From: Tenrec ecaudatus
Taxonomy: Eukaryota > Chordata > Mammalia > Afrosoricida > Tenrecidae
Assembly (NCBI RefSeq): GCF_050624435.1
Contig: NC_134539.1
Coordinates: 144,928,025 to 144,992,024 of the forward strand
Direction: 5' to 3'
Length of the DNA stretch: 64,000 nucleotides
Part shown: in pieces, positions 46,100 to 57,004 of the stretch
How positions within the stretch are numbered: position 1 is the first letter of the stretch
How the letters are laid out: every line of letters begins with the position of its first letter
Translations under genes and position numbers: made by a program
Notes under the pieces: model-generated
The model's database searches: none
Told to the model about the DNA's origin: nothing
Seen by the model: the letters and a program-made list of their open reading frames with translations, nothing else

Positions 46100-47030
46100 G
46101 GGCGGGGCGCTTTGGAGTGATTGGGGCATTTTTTATATGTGCTAAAGGTTCATGCTCCCCCCCCCCGCCCCCCGGACCCTCGTACCTGTCCGCCACTCCC
46201 GCCCAGAGCCCATCTCTGCTCCTTGGCAGCGCAGCGCGGACCCCCTCACCCCCAGGATCTGGCACCGTGCTGCGGGGATCCCGGGCGGGCGGGCGGCAGC
46301 TGGGGACTCGCGAGCTGCCTGGCCCCGCGGGGACGGGGAAGCCACTTTGTGGGCTGAGACTGGGCGACGTTCGGGCCTCCACAGGTGGTGGGGGGGCTCC
46401 CTGCGACCCGCCGAGGGACCCGATCATCCGCCATCCCCATTTCCCGTCCGTCGTGGGACAGTCTTCCCCGGGCTTTGGGCTGGACATCAGCGGGCGGGCG
46501 GCTTCGGTGCAGAGGGAGCCGTCGTGCACTGCCGCGGCACCCCACGCAACACGCGTGTGTATACACACACATACACACACGTACCCCCCCCCTTCCCCCC
46601 CGCCCTACACGCACCCCGCACCGGTCCTCTGCCCTCCCGGACAGGCTGCGCGCCGCAGGGGCTCTCCAGGTCCGATCCAGCCTGGCGGTCCTGGGGACGG
46701 CCGGTAGCAGGCGCGGGGACCCGCAGAAGACACCCTGGCCCGGCCTCCCCACTACCCAGCCGTCTTCGGCTCTTACCTCGCTGGAGCCAGCGCGGTCCCC
46801 GCCCAAGTCCCGCGGCTCCGGAGTCGGCGAGCGAGGCGGAGGTGCAGCACTGGAGACCGCCGCGTCCCTGCAGCCCGCGCCCTGCTCCCCGCGCCCCTGA
46901 CCGTGGGCTCCGCGCCGGGTCCGGGGGCGGGGCTTCGGGCGGGCTGGGCGGGGCCTCCGCGCACAGCTAGGGGGCGGGCACAGCGACCGTGGCTGGGGAG
47001 GCGGGCGGGGCTCACTCCTCCGGGTGAAGT
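46100..47030 (-). promoter_or_regulatory. CpG-island promoter, probably of CACNG5
   Basis: About 900 bases of very high G+C with frequent CpG, against a background poor in CpG outside repeats. Several GC boxes (GGGGCGGGG type) lie at 46921-46990. No TATA box is evident. Orientation is taken from the minus-strand donor at 46775-46776 and from CACNG5 being the only gene seen. Confidence 0.6.
46777..46900 (-). other. CACNG5: Candidate non-coding first exon of CACNG5
   Basis: Within the CpG island the minus strand has a strong donor, CCAGCGAG|GTAAGAGCC (GT at 46775-46776). It would pair with the acceptor at 12508-12509. The upstream limit is unknown; 46900 is a guess placed just inside the GC boxes at 46921-46962. 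That an upstream exon exists is shown by the acceptor before the ATG. That it is this one is inference from the CpG island and the donor. Confidence 0.55.
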
Positions 47031-47097
47031 TACCTCCAAATTGCAGTAGCAGCTCCTAAATAATAACGCTTCCCCCCCCTCCCCCGAAAGTGAACTG

Positions 47098-47245
47098 AGC
47101 CCTTTCGTTCTGGGCGTCCGCGGTTCGAAACCGCCAGCCGCTCCTTGGGAGAAAGACGGGGCTTTCTACTTCCCGGACAGAGTGATGGTCTCCGAACCCC
47201 ACAGGCGCAGCTTCTACCCTGTCCTGTCGGATGGCAGTGAACTTG
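47098..47245 (+). mobile_element. AfroSINE, 5'-truncated
   Basis: CGCGGTTCGAAACCGCCAG, GGGAGAAAGACGGGGCTTTC. Lies just outside the CpG island and retains several CpGs. Confidence 0.8.
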
Positions 47246-47916
47246 TTTGCTTCCTTTTCTCTGGGTTACGCACTGTTTAACAAGCGTGGCACGGATTTTG
47301 TCCCGGAACCTCCTGACCCCCACTGGGCAGACAAGGAAGCTGAGACCCAGAGACACAACCGCCATGGTGTGCGGGGACACAGCTGGGAAGGAGCCAGGAT
47401 TGCCACCCCGGTCTGCCTGCCCCAGGAGCTGTGCCTTCCACAGACCCCAAACCTCCAAAGTCAAGGTGGGGTCACCGTGACTCCAAGGACATGGTAGATA
47501 GGGCCCAGAGGATTTCTCAGCTGTCATTTTCCTGCAGGTAACGACCCTATCTTCCTTCCACCTACCAGCAGGTGGGTCCCACTGCCCGGGCCCCCCTTAA
47601 AGCTCCAAATGCTTTACCTATTCCCACCCCCCCCACTAAGTGGTAAACTAGAAATAAATGTATCACAAATAGTAGCTACCATGCACAGTTCTGTTCACCC
47701 CAGACACCTCCTCCACTTCTAGGCGCTGGTTCATAGGCCCCGCTCATCTGATTATCTAGGGTGCATTCGAACACGGCAGCCTGGAGCCAAGGGGCTGGAT
47801 GATAGGAAGCAGAGACGAGACTTTGCGGAAAATTGCCATCTTCACGCCTGTCTTGGCACAATGCTTAGCTTCCCTGTTCTGAGAGCATCCCCTCTCTGCC
47901 CTCTGCCACAGAGAGG

Positions 47917-48105
47917 GAAGAGCCCTGGGAGTGTAGTGGTTACACACCACATGCTGCTAACTGCAAGGTCAGCAGTTAGAGACCCAGGGGCTTTCTGTTC
48001 CCGCGAAGAGGGACAGTCTTGGAAACTCCTTGGGGGCAGTTCTACGTGGTCCTACAGGGTCGCCGTGAGTCGGCAGCCACTGGATGACAGGGCGTTAGGT
48101 TTGGT
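47917..48105 (+). mobile_element. AfroSINE, near full length
   Basis: Head AGCCCTGGGAGTGTAGTGG, tail GTCGCCGTGAGTCGGCAGCC. Confidence 0.85.
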
Positions 48106-48107
48106 GA

Positions 48108-48290
48108 GACAGGAAGGGCGTGAGAAAGAGGAGGCTTTCTTCTCCTGTAAAGAGTCCAGGAAGGCACTGAAGAGTCCTATAGGGTCCCACCAGCTGCTCT
48201 GAAACCCCCAGGAGCAGGTCTGTCTGTCCTATCCAGTGGCCACGCGCTGGAGTCACCTGCATAGCAGTGAGTCGGCGTTTGAGTTTGAGG
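48108..48290 (+). mobile_element. AfroSINE, rearranged
   Basis: GAAAGAGGAGGCTTTCTTC appears before CACCAGCTGCTCTGAAACCC, so parts are out of the usual order. Confidence 0.5.
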
Positions 48291-48333
48291 CCAGGCTGTG
48301 GAGGGTCTGCACCAGAGGGTCTGCAATCCCCAT

Positions 48334-48526
48334 GCGCAGACTCACTGCCACGGAGACGAGTCGTAGGGACACTACAGGGCAGTGTAGAACTGCCCCTGCC
48401 GCTCTCAAGGCAGGCAGTCTTTCCAGGCAGCCTCCCCTTCCTCCCACGGAGAGCCTGCTGGATTCCAACCACTGGCCTTGAGGCTAGCGGTCCAATGCAT
48501 CATCCGCTATGCCATGAGGGCTCTAT
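48334..48526 (-). mobile_element. AfroSINE, near full length
   Basis: Complement strand: CACTGCCACGGAGACGAGTC through CCGCTATGCCATGAGGGCTC (head). Confidence 0.8.
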
Positions 48527-48674
48527 AGAATATGCAGTGATCAAAATGCCTATGTGTTTGGGCATGAAAGGAGGTTGCCCGGTTACATGCCATCAGCCAT
48601 GAGCATTGTTGAAAACAGCATGCCGGAGCCCCTCTGCCGCTAGGGCCTCCTGGCCCAGGCCATGATGGGAGGAT

Positions 48675-48780
48675 ATTGTCCCGTGAGCCTGGGCAAGTTA
48701 GTCAACCTCTCTGAGCTTCCTTTTCCTCCTCTGTCATAGGGATAGGAAAAGGCAGGGTCTGCTTCACGGGGGTGTGACCT
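48675..48780 (+). mobile_element. MIR fragment
   Basis: GCCTGGGCAAGTTAGTCAAC, CTCTGAGCTTCCTTTTCCTC. Confidence 0.65.
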
Positions 48781-48969
48781 ACATCGTCACACACAGCCCT
48801 GAGCTTGGAAGGGGACCATGCTTGGTTCAATGCATTGCCGCTACCATCTTGAAATTGCCAACGATCTTGGAACAAGTGATTTGCATTTCCACTTTGCTAT
48901 GGCCTGGCAAATTCGGTATCTGATGTTGATGATGACACCCACCTCAGTGGGCTAGGGTGACCCTTCACA

Positions 48970-49290
48970 ATTACGCTAGGCTGGCTTGTCTGGAGAAACA
49001 AACCGGTGACATTTATCTGTGTACCAGAAAACACTTTCTATCAAGATGCAACTTTATATCAGGAAGTCTCCCCATCCCAGTCCCACTCAAGGCCATGGTC
49101 CGAGGGTAGCCGGGGCCTCTGCAGACTCATGAAGCCAAGAGGTGAAGTGGGAAGCAGGGAGCTCCTGGGCCGGTGCAGAGTGCAGAGCCACATGGATCCG
49201 AGGTCATTGGAAGCACGGCAGGGCATCGAGCGCTCTCAGAGGCAGCTGGCCCACATGGGCCTTCCCCTGGAGGCAGATACAGAGTCCCAG
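48970..49290 (+). repeat. Unclassified interspersed repeat, copy 2
   Basis: Begins TAGGCTGGCTTGTCTGGAG then AAACAAACCGGTGACATTTA. Opposite orientation to the copy at 37.84 kb and more diverged, apparently 3'-truncated. Confidence 0.45.
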
Positions 49291-49547
49291 TGATGTGCCA
49301 GCCAGGAGGGAGGCAAAGTGGCAGAGCGGAATCATCTCTGTTTGATCTTGCTTTTATACAAAGGCTTCCTCCGCCCCCGCCCCCCACGTCCCAAGGATAG
49401 GATATGTCATCAAACTACCTTGTAATAGGAGTATCTAGTGGACATCCTATCTAACGATAACTTGCCTAATAGTGGCACTAGGGTTTGGCATATAGTAGAC
49501 ACATAACACAAGCTAATTTCCTTTCTTCCGAGCTGGTCTTTAAAAAC

Positions 49548-49745
49548 AAAACCCTGGTAATGCAGTGCTTAAAGTGATCAGGAGGTAGTCAAGAGGTCAG
49601 TGGTTTGAACCCACCACCGCTCTGTGGCAGAAAGATGTACCAGCCTGCTTCCCAAAGCGGATGGCCTTGGACTCCCATGGGGCCTTCTGCTCTGCCCTGA
49701 AGGCTTGCTAGGAGTTGAAGTCAACTCAACGAAATGGAGGTTTGA
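49548..49745 (+). mobile_element. AfroSINE, near full length
   Basis: AAAACCCTGGTAATGCAGTG, GGTCAGTGGTTTGAACCC, tail GAGTTGAAGTCAACTCAACG. Confidence 0.8.
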
Positions 49746-50660
49746 ATCCAATCTTAAGGGGCTCAGAAGGGAGTTCCCGTCCGACAGGCCGGCCTGAGCA
49801 AAGCCATTGGAATAGGGGATCATGTTCAAGAGCAGATGGGATGCTGAGGGAGACAGAACTCAAGAGATGTGTGAGGGCAGGTAGCACAAGGTCTTCTAAT
49901 GATTCTAAGGAGTTTGGCCCCCCTATCTCCCACCCCAGGCTGGCGGGGCCTGTGAGCCCTGGAAAGGACAGGTGATAGGCATGCAGGCCCAGCCCTCGCC
50001 CCCCCATGGTCGCTGCCGGCTGGCTCCGATAATGAGGCAGACAGTGGTGGTGGTGGGTGGGAGTCCTGCTTGGCGGCTGCCAACCTGGTGTGTTTGAAGC
50101 GTTCGTTCTCCGAAGCCATCACGGGACATGCTGTAGGTGGAAAACCCAGCAGCTCTGCCTGGGGACCGGGGGACTCTGGGATGCTGAATAATGGAACAGC
50201 CTTTCTCTCCGGGTCTCCTCTCCTCCCCTTCAATAATGCATGCACACCCTCCTGTTGGTTGACGAGTTTCATAAAACCTGGGCTCTTTCTGAATCCTGGG
50301 TCGATCTGAGCAGATCGCGAGCTAGGTCTTAATTAGAGGCAGGCACGGCACACGGCCAGGGTGGCAGAGCACATCGGTGCTCCTGTCGAGAGGGAGGAAG
50401 GGCCTTCCAGCGAAGCAGCTGCCTCCAGGCTCCTCGGGCTCCTTGGTGGGCCGGGCGCTGGGTGGCGCGGGTTGGTTGGGTGTCAGGCGTTCTCCCAAGC
50501 ACAGAAGGAGACTGAAGGATGCGGAGTGCCCTCTGTGTGGGAGGGACTTCCTTCTTTGTCCCTTGGAAGTCAGCATTGGCCAGAGAACACGCCCTTTGCA
50601 CAGGATCCGTGTGCTCATGACTCCCAAGTGCCTTTGCGCCCTCTTTGCCCTGCCTTTGCA

Positions 50661-50742
50661 GAAGGAGCCTGGTGGCACAGTGGCTAAGCACTCGGCCGCT
50701 AACCCCAAGGTTGGCATTTCAAACCCACCTTCCACGGGTGAT
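50661..50742 (+). mobile_element. AfroSINE, tRNA-like head only
   Basis: GGAGCCTGGTGGCACAGTGG, CCAAGGTTGGCATTTCAAAC. Truncated after the B box. Confidence 0.75.
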
Positions 50743-51349
50743 GGGGGAGGGGCGAAGGCTGGCTTTCATGGACGCTGACACCTCGGAAGCCCTAGGGGCA
50801 TTGTTTCTGCCCCATCCATTGGCTGGTGGGCCTGGCTGGTGGGCTGTGGGTCTTAGTTTACGGTGTGATGATGGAGGCCATTCAGCTACGGGATTACAAT
50901 GGTGGGTCATAGATTTGTCCTTGGAGCTGACTTAGCCCAACCTGGCCCGCTCCCTTCTCTCCTTCGTTTGGCTTTTCCCACACACTGACCGGTTCTTCTA
51001 GAAGCACAGGGTCCACACTTGCCATGAAGTGGGGAGATGAGCTCCCTGAAGCCCATCTCTGCATGACCTTCGACATGAATGAGGAGTGGTTCACAACAGA
51101 CCAATGCAGGCATCTTCAGGGTGGCAGGGACTGAGGAGACTGGATCTTCTCAGCAGGTTCTGCTCAAGTCTGAAATGGGCCTGACCTCAATTCAGTGGGG
51201 TGTGAGCAGCAGGGAAGAGGGAAAGAGGAGAGGTGAAGAGGTTGAGGGGGGTGGGGGTGAGTCAGGAAGATTGGAGAAAGGCCAGAGCATGTAGCCTGAG
51301 AGAACTGGTCAGTACCAATGCTAATATCTCTTCCTACAATGAACAAGTC

Positions 51350-51448
51350 CTGGGGCAAAATGGATACATGAAAGGCTGGTGATTCAAACCCACCCAGTAG
51401 GCCTGCGGGAGAAAGTCTTGGTGATCTCCTTCCATAAAGATGAGATTA
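51350..51448 (+). mobile_element. AfroSINE fragment
   Basis: GGCTGGTGATTCAAACCCAC, CGGGAGAAAGTCTTGGTGA. Confidence 0.65.
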
Positions 51449-51454
51449 AAAAAT

Positions 51455-51745
51455 GTACTGCCATTGAGTCAATGTCGACCCACAGTGGCCCTATAGGACA
51501 GAGTAGAACTGCCTTTGTGGGTTTCTGAGACTGTAACTCTCTTTTTTAAAAAAATTTTATTCATTTTATTGGGGGCTTTTACAGGTATTATAACAATCCA
51601 TATATCAATTATATTAAGCAAACATGTACATATGGGAGTAGAAAGCCCCAACTTTCTGTAGTGGAGTGGCTGCTGATTTCGAACTGCTGACCTTGTGGAT
51701 GGTTGTCCAATGCTTAACCACTCCACCAACCAGGACTCCATCCTA
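51455..51745 (-). mobile_element. AfroSINE split by a LINE 3' end
   Basis: Complement strand: ATTGAGTCAATGTCGACCCA to GAGACTGTAACTCT, then a break at 51541-51632, resuming at GGGAGTAGAAAGCCCCAAC and ending in the head complement CACTCCACCAACCAGGACTC. Confidence 0.85.
51541..51632 (-). mobile_element. Very short LINE 3' end (L1-type) inserted in AfroSINE
   Basis: TTTTTTAAAAAAATTTTATT then TATTGGGGGCTTTTACAGG: only about 90 bp of the LINE 3' end seen at 27.5 and 34.4 kb. Severely 5'-truncated. Confidence 0.7.
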
Positions 51746-51962
51746 GGAAATCCAACAGGGCCCATCTTCTCTATCCCTTGGGGTTGCTACGAGCCAAAGT
51801 CAACTCGACAGCATCCAACAGCCCAAGCACTATTACGACCCACACGTCCTTTAAATGTCATCAGTCAATTGACACATTCTGTTCACGGCTGCCCATGTCT
51901 TACCACTTGACTTTCACACCGTTTGGAGGTCGGACATTATTATCCCTATTTCTAGGGAGGAA

Positions 51963-52130
51963 GCTCCGGGTGGTGCCAATGGTGAGCACTCTCGGCTGCA
52001 AACAGGAAGGCTGGAGTTCAAGTCCGTGCAGAGGTGCCTCGGAAGAACGACCCGGTTCTCAAAACAAAACCAACGCAGACGACGAAGCGTTGAACCCCCA
52101 GGGAAGCACAGGCTTGCCCTGCTACAGGTG
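51963..52130 (+). mobile_element. AfroSINE variant, 5' half
   Basis: GGTGGTGCCAATGGTGAGC, GAGTTCAAGTCCGTGCAGAG, GTGCCTCGGAAGAACGACC. Confidence 0.6.
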
Positions 52131-52282
52131 GGGTGGGCCTGAGTCCAAGGATGTGTGGCAATAGGAACTGGAGTTCCCAAGACTGGGGCCCCGAGAAGCA
52201 CAGTGAAGCCTATGAGTGCCAGGACCCCAGGGATGGTCTGGGTGTTCCAGCACTGGAATGTTCTCCGCTTTTGACTGGTGTG

Positions 52283-52317
52283 TGGTGGTGGTGGTGGTGG
52301 GCGGGGGGGGGGGGGGG
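52283..52317. repeat. (GGT)n followed by G15
   Basis: GGTGGTGGTGGTGGTGG leads into a run of 15 G at 52303-52317. A G13 run also occurs at 28709-28721. Confidence 0.9.
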
Positions 52318-52436
52318 AAACGACTCATCAGTTTCTATCACTCATTTTCATGGAAAATGGTTGTGTTTTCCTGCTCTGCCAGTTTCCGTCTGAAGCAGGT
52401 TCTGGCTTTCCTAGGTTCTAACACCGTGTGCTCTCA

Positions 52437-52610
52437 AAAAACAACTCATTCCATCTAGTCCATACCGACTCATAGACTCCTAGTGACCCACTGTCTCTGT
52501 GGCTTCTGAGACGGTAACAGCTGCCACCGAGATTTACACTCCCCCAGCTGCTCCGTGGGCGAGAGATGTGGCTGTCAGCTTCCATCATGACCTACAGCCG
52601 CGGAGAGCCT
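52437..52610 (-). mobile_element. AfroSINE fragments in opposed orientation
   Basis: 52437-52535 reads complement (CATCTAGTCCATACCGACTC). 52536-52610 reads forward (CCGTGGGCGAGAGATGTGGC). Confidence 0.55.
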
Positions 52611-52910
52611 GGGGGCAGTGCTCTGGCGGCGATGCCTCGGTGACGAGGTGTTCTCTGCGCACATATTTAGAGCATCACAGAATGGAGTCTCAGCAGGGGG
52701 CTCAAGAGCTGGTTGGGAGCCTCACAGCCTGGATGATTGGGAAGGGAGGGACCAGGGATGGGAGAAGGGGCGGACAGGAGCCACCAGCCCACGTTGGGCT
52801 CAAAGAACCTGGGTTACCGTCTCCCTGCTAGGAGAGGCTCCCACTCTAAGCGGTTCTTCTGGTCCTCGTTGGGAGCCAGGGCTCACTTGCAGATGTGCTG
52901 CCCAGATCCA

Positions 52911-53085
52911 AGGAGCCCTAGTGGTGTTGTGGTGATGCACTGGGCTACTAACCACAAGGTCAGCAGTTTGAAACCACTAGCTGCTTCCGAGGGAGGAAAG
53001 GCAAGCCTTGGTAGTCCGATAAAGATTTACCGCCTTGGAAACCCACAAGGGGAGTTAGACCCTGTCCTCTAGGGTTGGGAAACGG
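52911..53085 (+). mobile_element. AfroSINE, near full length
   Basis: Head GGAGCCCTAGTGGTGTTGTG, CACAAGGTCAGCAGTTTGAA, ends near CCTCTAGGGTTGGG. Confidence 0.88.
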
Positions 53086-53179
53086 AGAGATACACAGATC
53101 CAGGCAAATTAGAAACACATGTGGCCTGCCCAGTGGCATGGTGGGAGAAAGCCCAGGTAATCTGCTTCTGTAGATTCCC

Positions 53180-53338
53180 AAACCCCAAGCCAAACACACT
53201 GCCATCAAGTCGGCATCAACGCCTATCGACCCTAAAGAGAGGGTCGATAGCGCCTGCCCCTGTGGATTTCTGTGACTGCTGCTCTTTACCGGAGAGGAGA
53301 TGGTGGTTTTGAACCATATACCTTGAAGTTAGCAGCCC
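53180..53338 (-). mobile_element. AfroSINE
   Basis: Complement strand: CATCAAGTCGGCATCAACGC, CTGCCCCTGTGGATTTCTG, GGTGGTTTTGAACCATATAC. A palindromic GACCCT...AGGGTC lies in the tail region. Confidence 0.75.
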
Positions 53339-54304
53339 GGAGAAGACCCTAAGGGGCAGTTCTTCTGTCCCACACCCAGTTGTCCTGGGTCAGGATGGAC
53401 TCCCCAGCCCGGGGTTTGTTTTTCACTGGGTCCTCTGGGCTGGCAGGGGGTGGCTGTTCGGTTCTCCTCGGAAGCCTTGGGAGCCAGTCCGTCCCCCTTC
53501 CTAATTTTCTCTCTTGGGGGTGAACTGGGTGGCCTTCTAGGTTCCTCCTGGCTTGGTCCAGTATGATTTCCTCTGGCCCGGGCTTTGCTCATAGGGGGCT
53601 GTCCTGCAGGAACCTTGGATCCCCTTCCGCCCACCCTCACCACACCTTCCCTTCCTGTCTGTTCAGTGGAGCAGGGCCCTGCAGCCCTTCGCCTCTCCAC
53701 AGCTCACACAGCGCCCGCCAGGCTTCAAGTGCAGTGCACGAGAAATGGATGTCTTCAATTAGAGCCTGCCCTGGTCGCCTCCTCTCCAGGCAGCCGCGTA
53801 CACACAGCTGTCCAAGGTCCTGCCCAGCAGCCGGGTGGTCGCCCCCGGCCATTGTCCAAGCTGCCCTCCCAGCTCCCCGCAGAGCAGCTGTTCAGCTTCC
53901 ACGCTCCTAATGCGTCCCCTTGGTGACGAGATGCTTGCTTATAAAATGGTTACAAGGGCAGATGGCCCACCAGTGGGGTGAGGGCCATCTCCCCTGTGAC
54001 TGCGGAGAGCGTGCTAAAGGACACGGCGCTGACATGCATGCAGCCCTCGAGTTGGGCAGGATTCGGGAGGGAGGAAGAAAAAGGGGCCTTGTGGGAGAGA
54101 GCTGAGGGTGGCACCCACACTGGTCAAAGCCGCACAGCGCCAAGCTCCAGACTTCTCCTGAACCCTACATCAGTGGGGATTACGCCCCGGCCCCCAGTGT
54201 CATCCGATAGACTTCTCTATGCCATGGTCAGCATGGTTACCCAGGGGCTGTGGGCTGGATTGTTGTGACACTGACAAACGATGCCACTGGTGTTCCAAAT
54301 GCCA

Positions 54305-54400
54305 GTGGGGCCCAGGAATCGGCAGGGCTTCCGAATTAAGAGAGAGACGAGGAAGAAAGGCCTGGCAATCAGCTCCCCCAACTAGCCAATGAAGACCTTC
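54305..54400 (+). mobile_element. tRNA-Gly-like SINE, 3' part
   Basis: Contains CGAGGAAGAAAGGCCTGGC and CTAGCCAATGAAGACC, typical of the 3' body. Truncated at the 5' end. Confidence 0.5.
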
Positions 54401-54469
54401 TGGATCACACCAGGCTCTCGCCCCATCTGGGGGCTGAAAGAGGAGCCCCTGTGTCAGAGGGACTCAAAC

Positions 54470-54550
54470 CATGCAGTGGCTGCAACCACGGGTTGGAGCT
54501 TGGGCAACGGTTGTGAAGATGGTGCCGGGCCGGGCCAGGCTGGGCTTCAG
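54470..54550 (+). mobile_element. Possible RTE/BovB-like LINE fragment
   Basis: GCAGTGGCTGCAACCACGGG and GGTTGTGAAGATGGTGCCG resemble the 3' ORF region of the RTE copies. Confidence 0.4.
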
Positions 54551-54759
54551 CCTGCTGGAGCCCACTTGAGGCAGCAGAAAGCAGTGAGGCTGTGAGGGGT
54601 CTGGCGTCCTTTGAGGACCCGTTGGAGAAGGACTGGAGATTCCACACAGGCTCAGAGTGACAGCATTGCTTATGAGCTCAGCAAACTCATCAACGGTTGC
54701 AAGACGAGGGGCGCACCTTGGCCCAGAAGCCTCCATAAGGCCAAGTGCAGGGCAGAGAG

Positions 54760-54761
<2 letters not shown>

Positions 54762-54806
<45 letters not shown>
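54762..54806. repeat. (GT)22 microsatellite
   Basis: 45 uninterrupted bases of GT, the longest perfect microsatellite in the window. Confidence 0.97.
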
Positions 54807-54809
<3 letters not shown>

Positions 54810-55524
54810 AGGATGGGGCAGGGGAGGGAATGGATGGGAGGAGGAGACCAGGGAAGGAGTATGTTCACACCCATTTCAGGACCAGGCTCCAGCCCCTCCC
54901 TCATTACCCCAGCGAGTGCTTCCTAAACGTCTCCCAGCTTTGAAGTTCATGTCAAAGCCTCTGAAGATGTGCAGGAGGTGGTTTTCCAGGCAGGCAGCGT
55001 CTGGGAAGCAGCAGGTCCCCCTCCGGAGCCTGCCATCGGTGGTGGAGGCCAGAAATGGCTGCCCCTCCGACAGTGACAGTGTCCTCTGGCCCTGTCTTTG
55101 CCGCAAAGACGCGCCACTCCCACCTCGGGCCAGGATACAGGTCATTGTCACCCTCTCAACGCTCTGTCCCTCCCGTGTGGAGCTTCTATCTCCCAAGGAA
55201 CAAGGACAGTCGGAGACGTCTAAGCGGGTGAGATTTTCCGACGCAGGCCTCTGGAAAGCCTTGCCAATTCCACATCTCGTATGCGTACCACGCAGTGGCA
55301 CCAATGACATTAGTCATGTGGCACCACGTCACCAGCATCGCCTGCCAAGTCCCCGGCACCGCTGAGAGATGTTCACGGCTTCCTCAGCAGCCACCCTCTT
55401 GGGAACCACCAGTGAGCCTTGGCCTCTCCAGCTTGCTCGTTCAAGTGAAGAGCACACAGTAGTTTCCCCTTCCGTGCCAGCAGACACGCATTCTGCTTTC
55501 TTATCGCCGCCCCCTCGCTCTCTC

Positions 55525-56440
55525 CGTTTTATTGGCACATAATCCGCATCATACAATTCAATCGTTCAGTCGTGTCCAGAAGAATTGTACAATCGTTACC
55601 ACAATCAATTTCATAACGTCGTCTTTTATTTGTCCTCCCGATGACTAAATCACCTTTAAAACGAGCTGCGTCATCACATTCAGTTCTAGTGCTCCCTCCC
55701 CCTCCCGCCTTCCCCGTGTCCTCCGGAAAGCCCCTCACCCTCCCCGTCTCCCCGCCCCTACCCCACTACCCCCCCTACAAATCCTTGCATCAGTTATTTC
55801 CTCTATGTATCCAGTCCCTCTGTACGTCACCAACTAGCAACCCCAACAGAAACAATACATAACGACAACGAAATGAAGTGCTAAGGATGAAACAATAGCA
55901 ATATAAAGATAAAAACACTACAACATGCAGGAAAGAAAAGACCTCCAATATTTCAAAAGCCAGGAAAAGCAAGAGATCCTCGCACCTAGAACGAATTCAG
56001 GCTGGGTCTAGAGAGAGCTCAACTGACCGAGGAGCAAGTCTGATGCAGCCTAATCAGGATGGCAGTGATCTGCGTGCAATGGGAAGGCTGTTCCAGACCT
56101 TTGCCGGTGGCTCGCGGGCTCTGCCAGCGGCGGAATCTGACTAGAGACTCTGCAGATGGGATTTGGGCGCCCACCGCCTTCCACAAAGTGAGTGTTCACA
56201 ATTTAAGCTCTGATCCTTCCCCCTTCGTCATAGTTGAATTTTGTGCTTGTCATCTTTGGAGTACACAGGCGGGTGTGCTTCTTGCACGCGGGCCCAGTTG
56301 ACTCCTCGCTTGGAGGGCTGCGTGTTGGCATTGCGTGTCCAGGATTCGTCTTTGCTGTGGTGCATGCCAGGTCTTAATTTCTCCCCATGACGGAGTGGGC
56401 GGCCATTGTCTGTACAGACTGGATTCTGTTCCCCCTTGTG
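55525..56440 (-). mobile_element. LINE 3' region (family not assigned), Afrotherian type
   Basis: Begins on the plus strand CGTTTTATTGGCACATAATC, with AATTGTACAATCGTTACC. A second related copy lies at 57.0 kb. The outer limit near 56440 is set by the start of the RTE sequence and is approximate. Confidence 0.5.
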
Positions 56441-56444
56441 TCGT

Positions 56445-56995
56445 TAGGTGCTGTCGGGTCACTTCCGACTCACAGTGAGCCAATGGACAACAGGATGAAC
56501 ACGGTCCAGCCCCGCGTGACCCTCGCAACCATCCTTATGTTGGAAGTCAGTCTCGCAGCCACCTTGCAATCCATCTTATCGAAGGCCTTCCTCTCTTTCG
56601 ATGACCCCCTATCTCACCAAGCACCATGTTCTGCTCCAGGGACTGGTAGCTCCTGACAACGTGTCCAAAGTTCATGAGGCACAGTTTTGCCTTTTTGCTT
56701 CTAAGGAGCATTCTGGCTGTACTTCTTCCAAGACAGACGTGTTTTTATTTTTGGCATGTTTAATATTCAGTATTTGGCACTTTCAATATTCTTCACCAGC
56801 AACACAATTCAAATGCATTGATCCTTCTTTGGTCTTCCTTATTCAATGTCCACCTTCCACATGCACACGGGGTGACTGAAATGCCGTGGCCTGAGGCAGG
56901 CGTGTCTTACTTAGTCCTTAAAGGGACACCCTGTTCTTCAACACGTGGAAGAGGTCTGTGTAGTGCGTTTACCTGATGCAATGTGTCATTTCGCT
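56445..56995 (-). mobile_element. RTE/BovB-like LINE 3' part, longest copy
   Basis: Complement of tail GTTAGGTGCTGTCGGGTCAC then TTCCGACTCACAGTGAGCC, followed by ORF sequence. CATGTTCTGCTCCAGGGACT and CTTCCAAGACAGACGTG align with the 27.2-27.4 kb copy, and TTCCACATGCACACGGGGTG with 27.95 kb. The frame is broken by stops. Confidence 0.7.
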
Positions 56996-57004
56996 TCTTT
57001 CTCT

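Larger units (their letters stand above)
12508..46776 (-). other. CACNG5 intron 1 (inferred, about 34 kb)
   Basis: The extent follows from the acceptor at 12508 and the candidate donor at 46776. The content is mainly interspersed repeats (itemised separately) with single-copy stretches in which I recognise no exon. Stretches with no assigned feature include 9.2 kb from about 17.6 to 24.2 kb between SINEs, 30.05-32.28 kb, 40.4-42.1 kb and 43.3-46.0 kb. Long open frames in them lack coding character. Further non-coding exons inside cannot be excluded. Confidence 0.5.

Noticed and set aside
46036..46970. Long plus and minus frames of 150-270 residues in the CpG island
   Set aside because: GC-rich sequence lacks stop codons by chance. 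Translations are proline, arginine and glycine-rich with overlapping frames and no domain.
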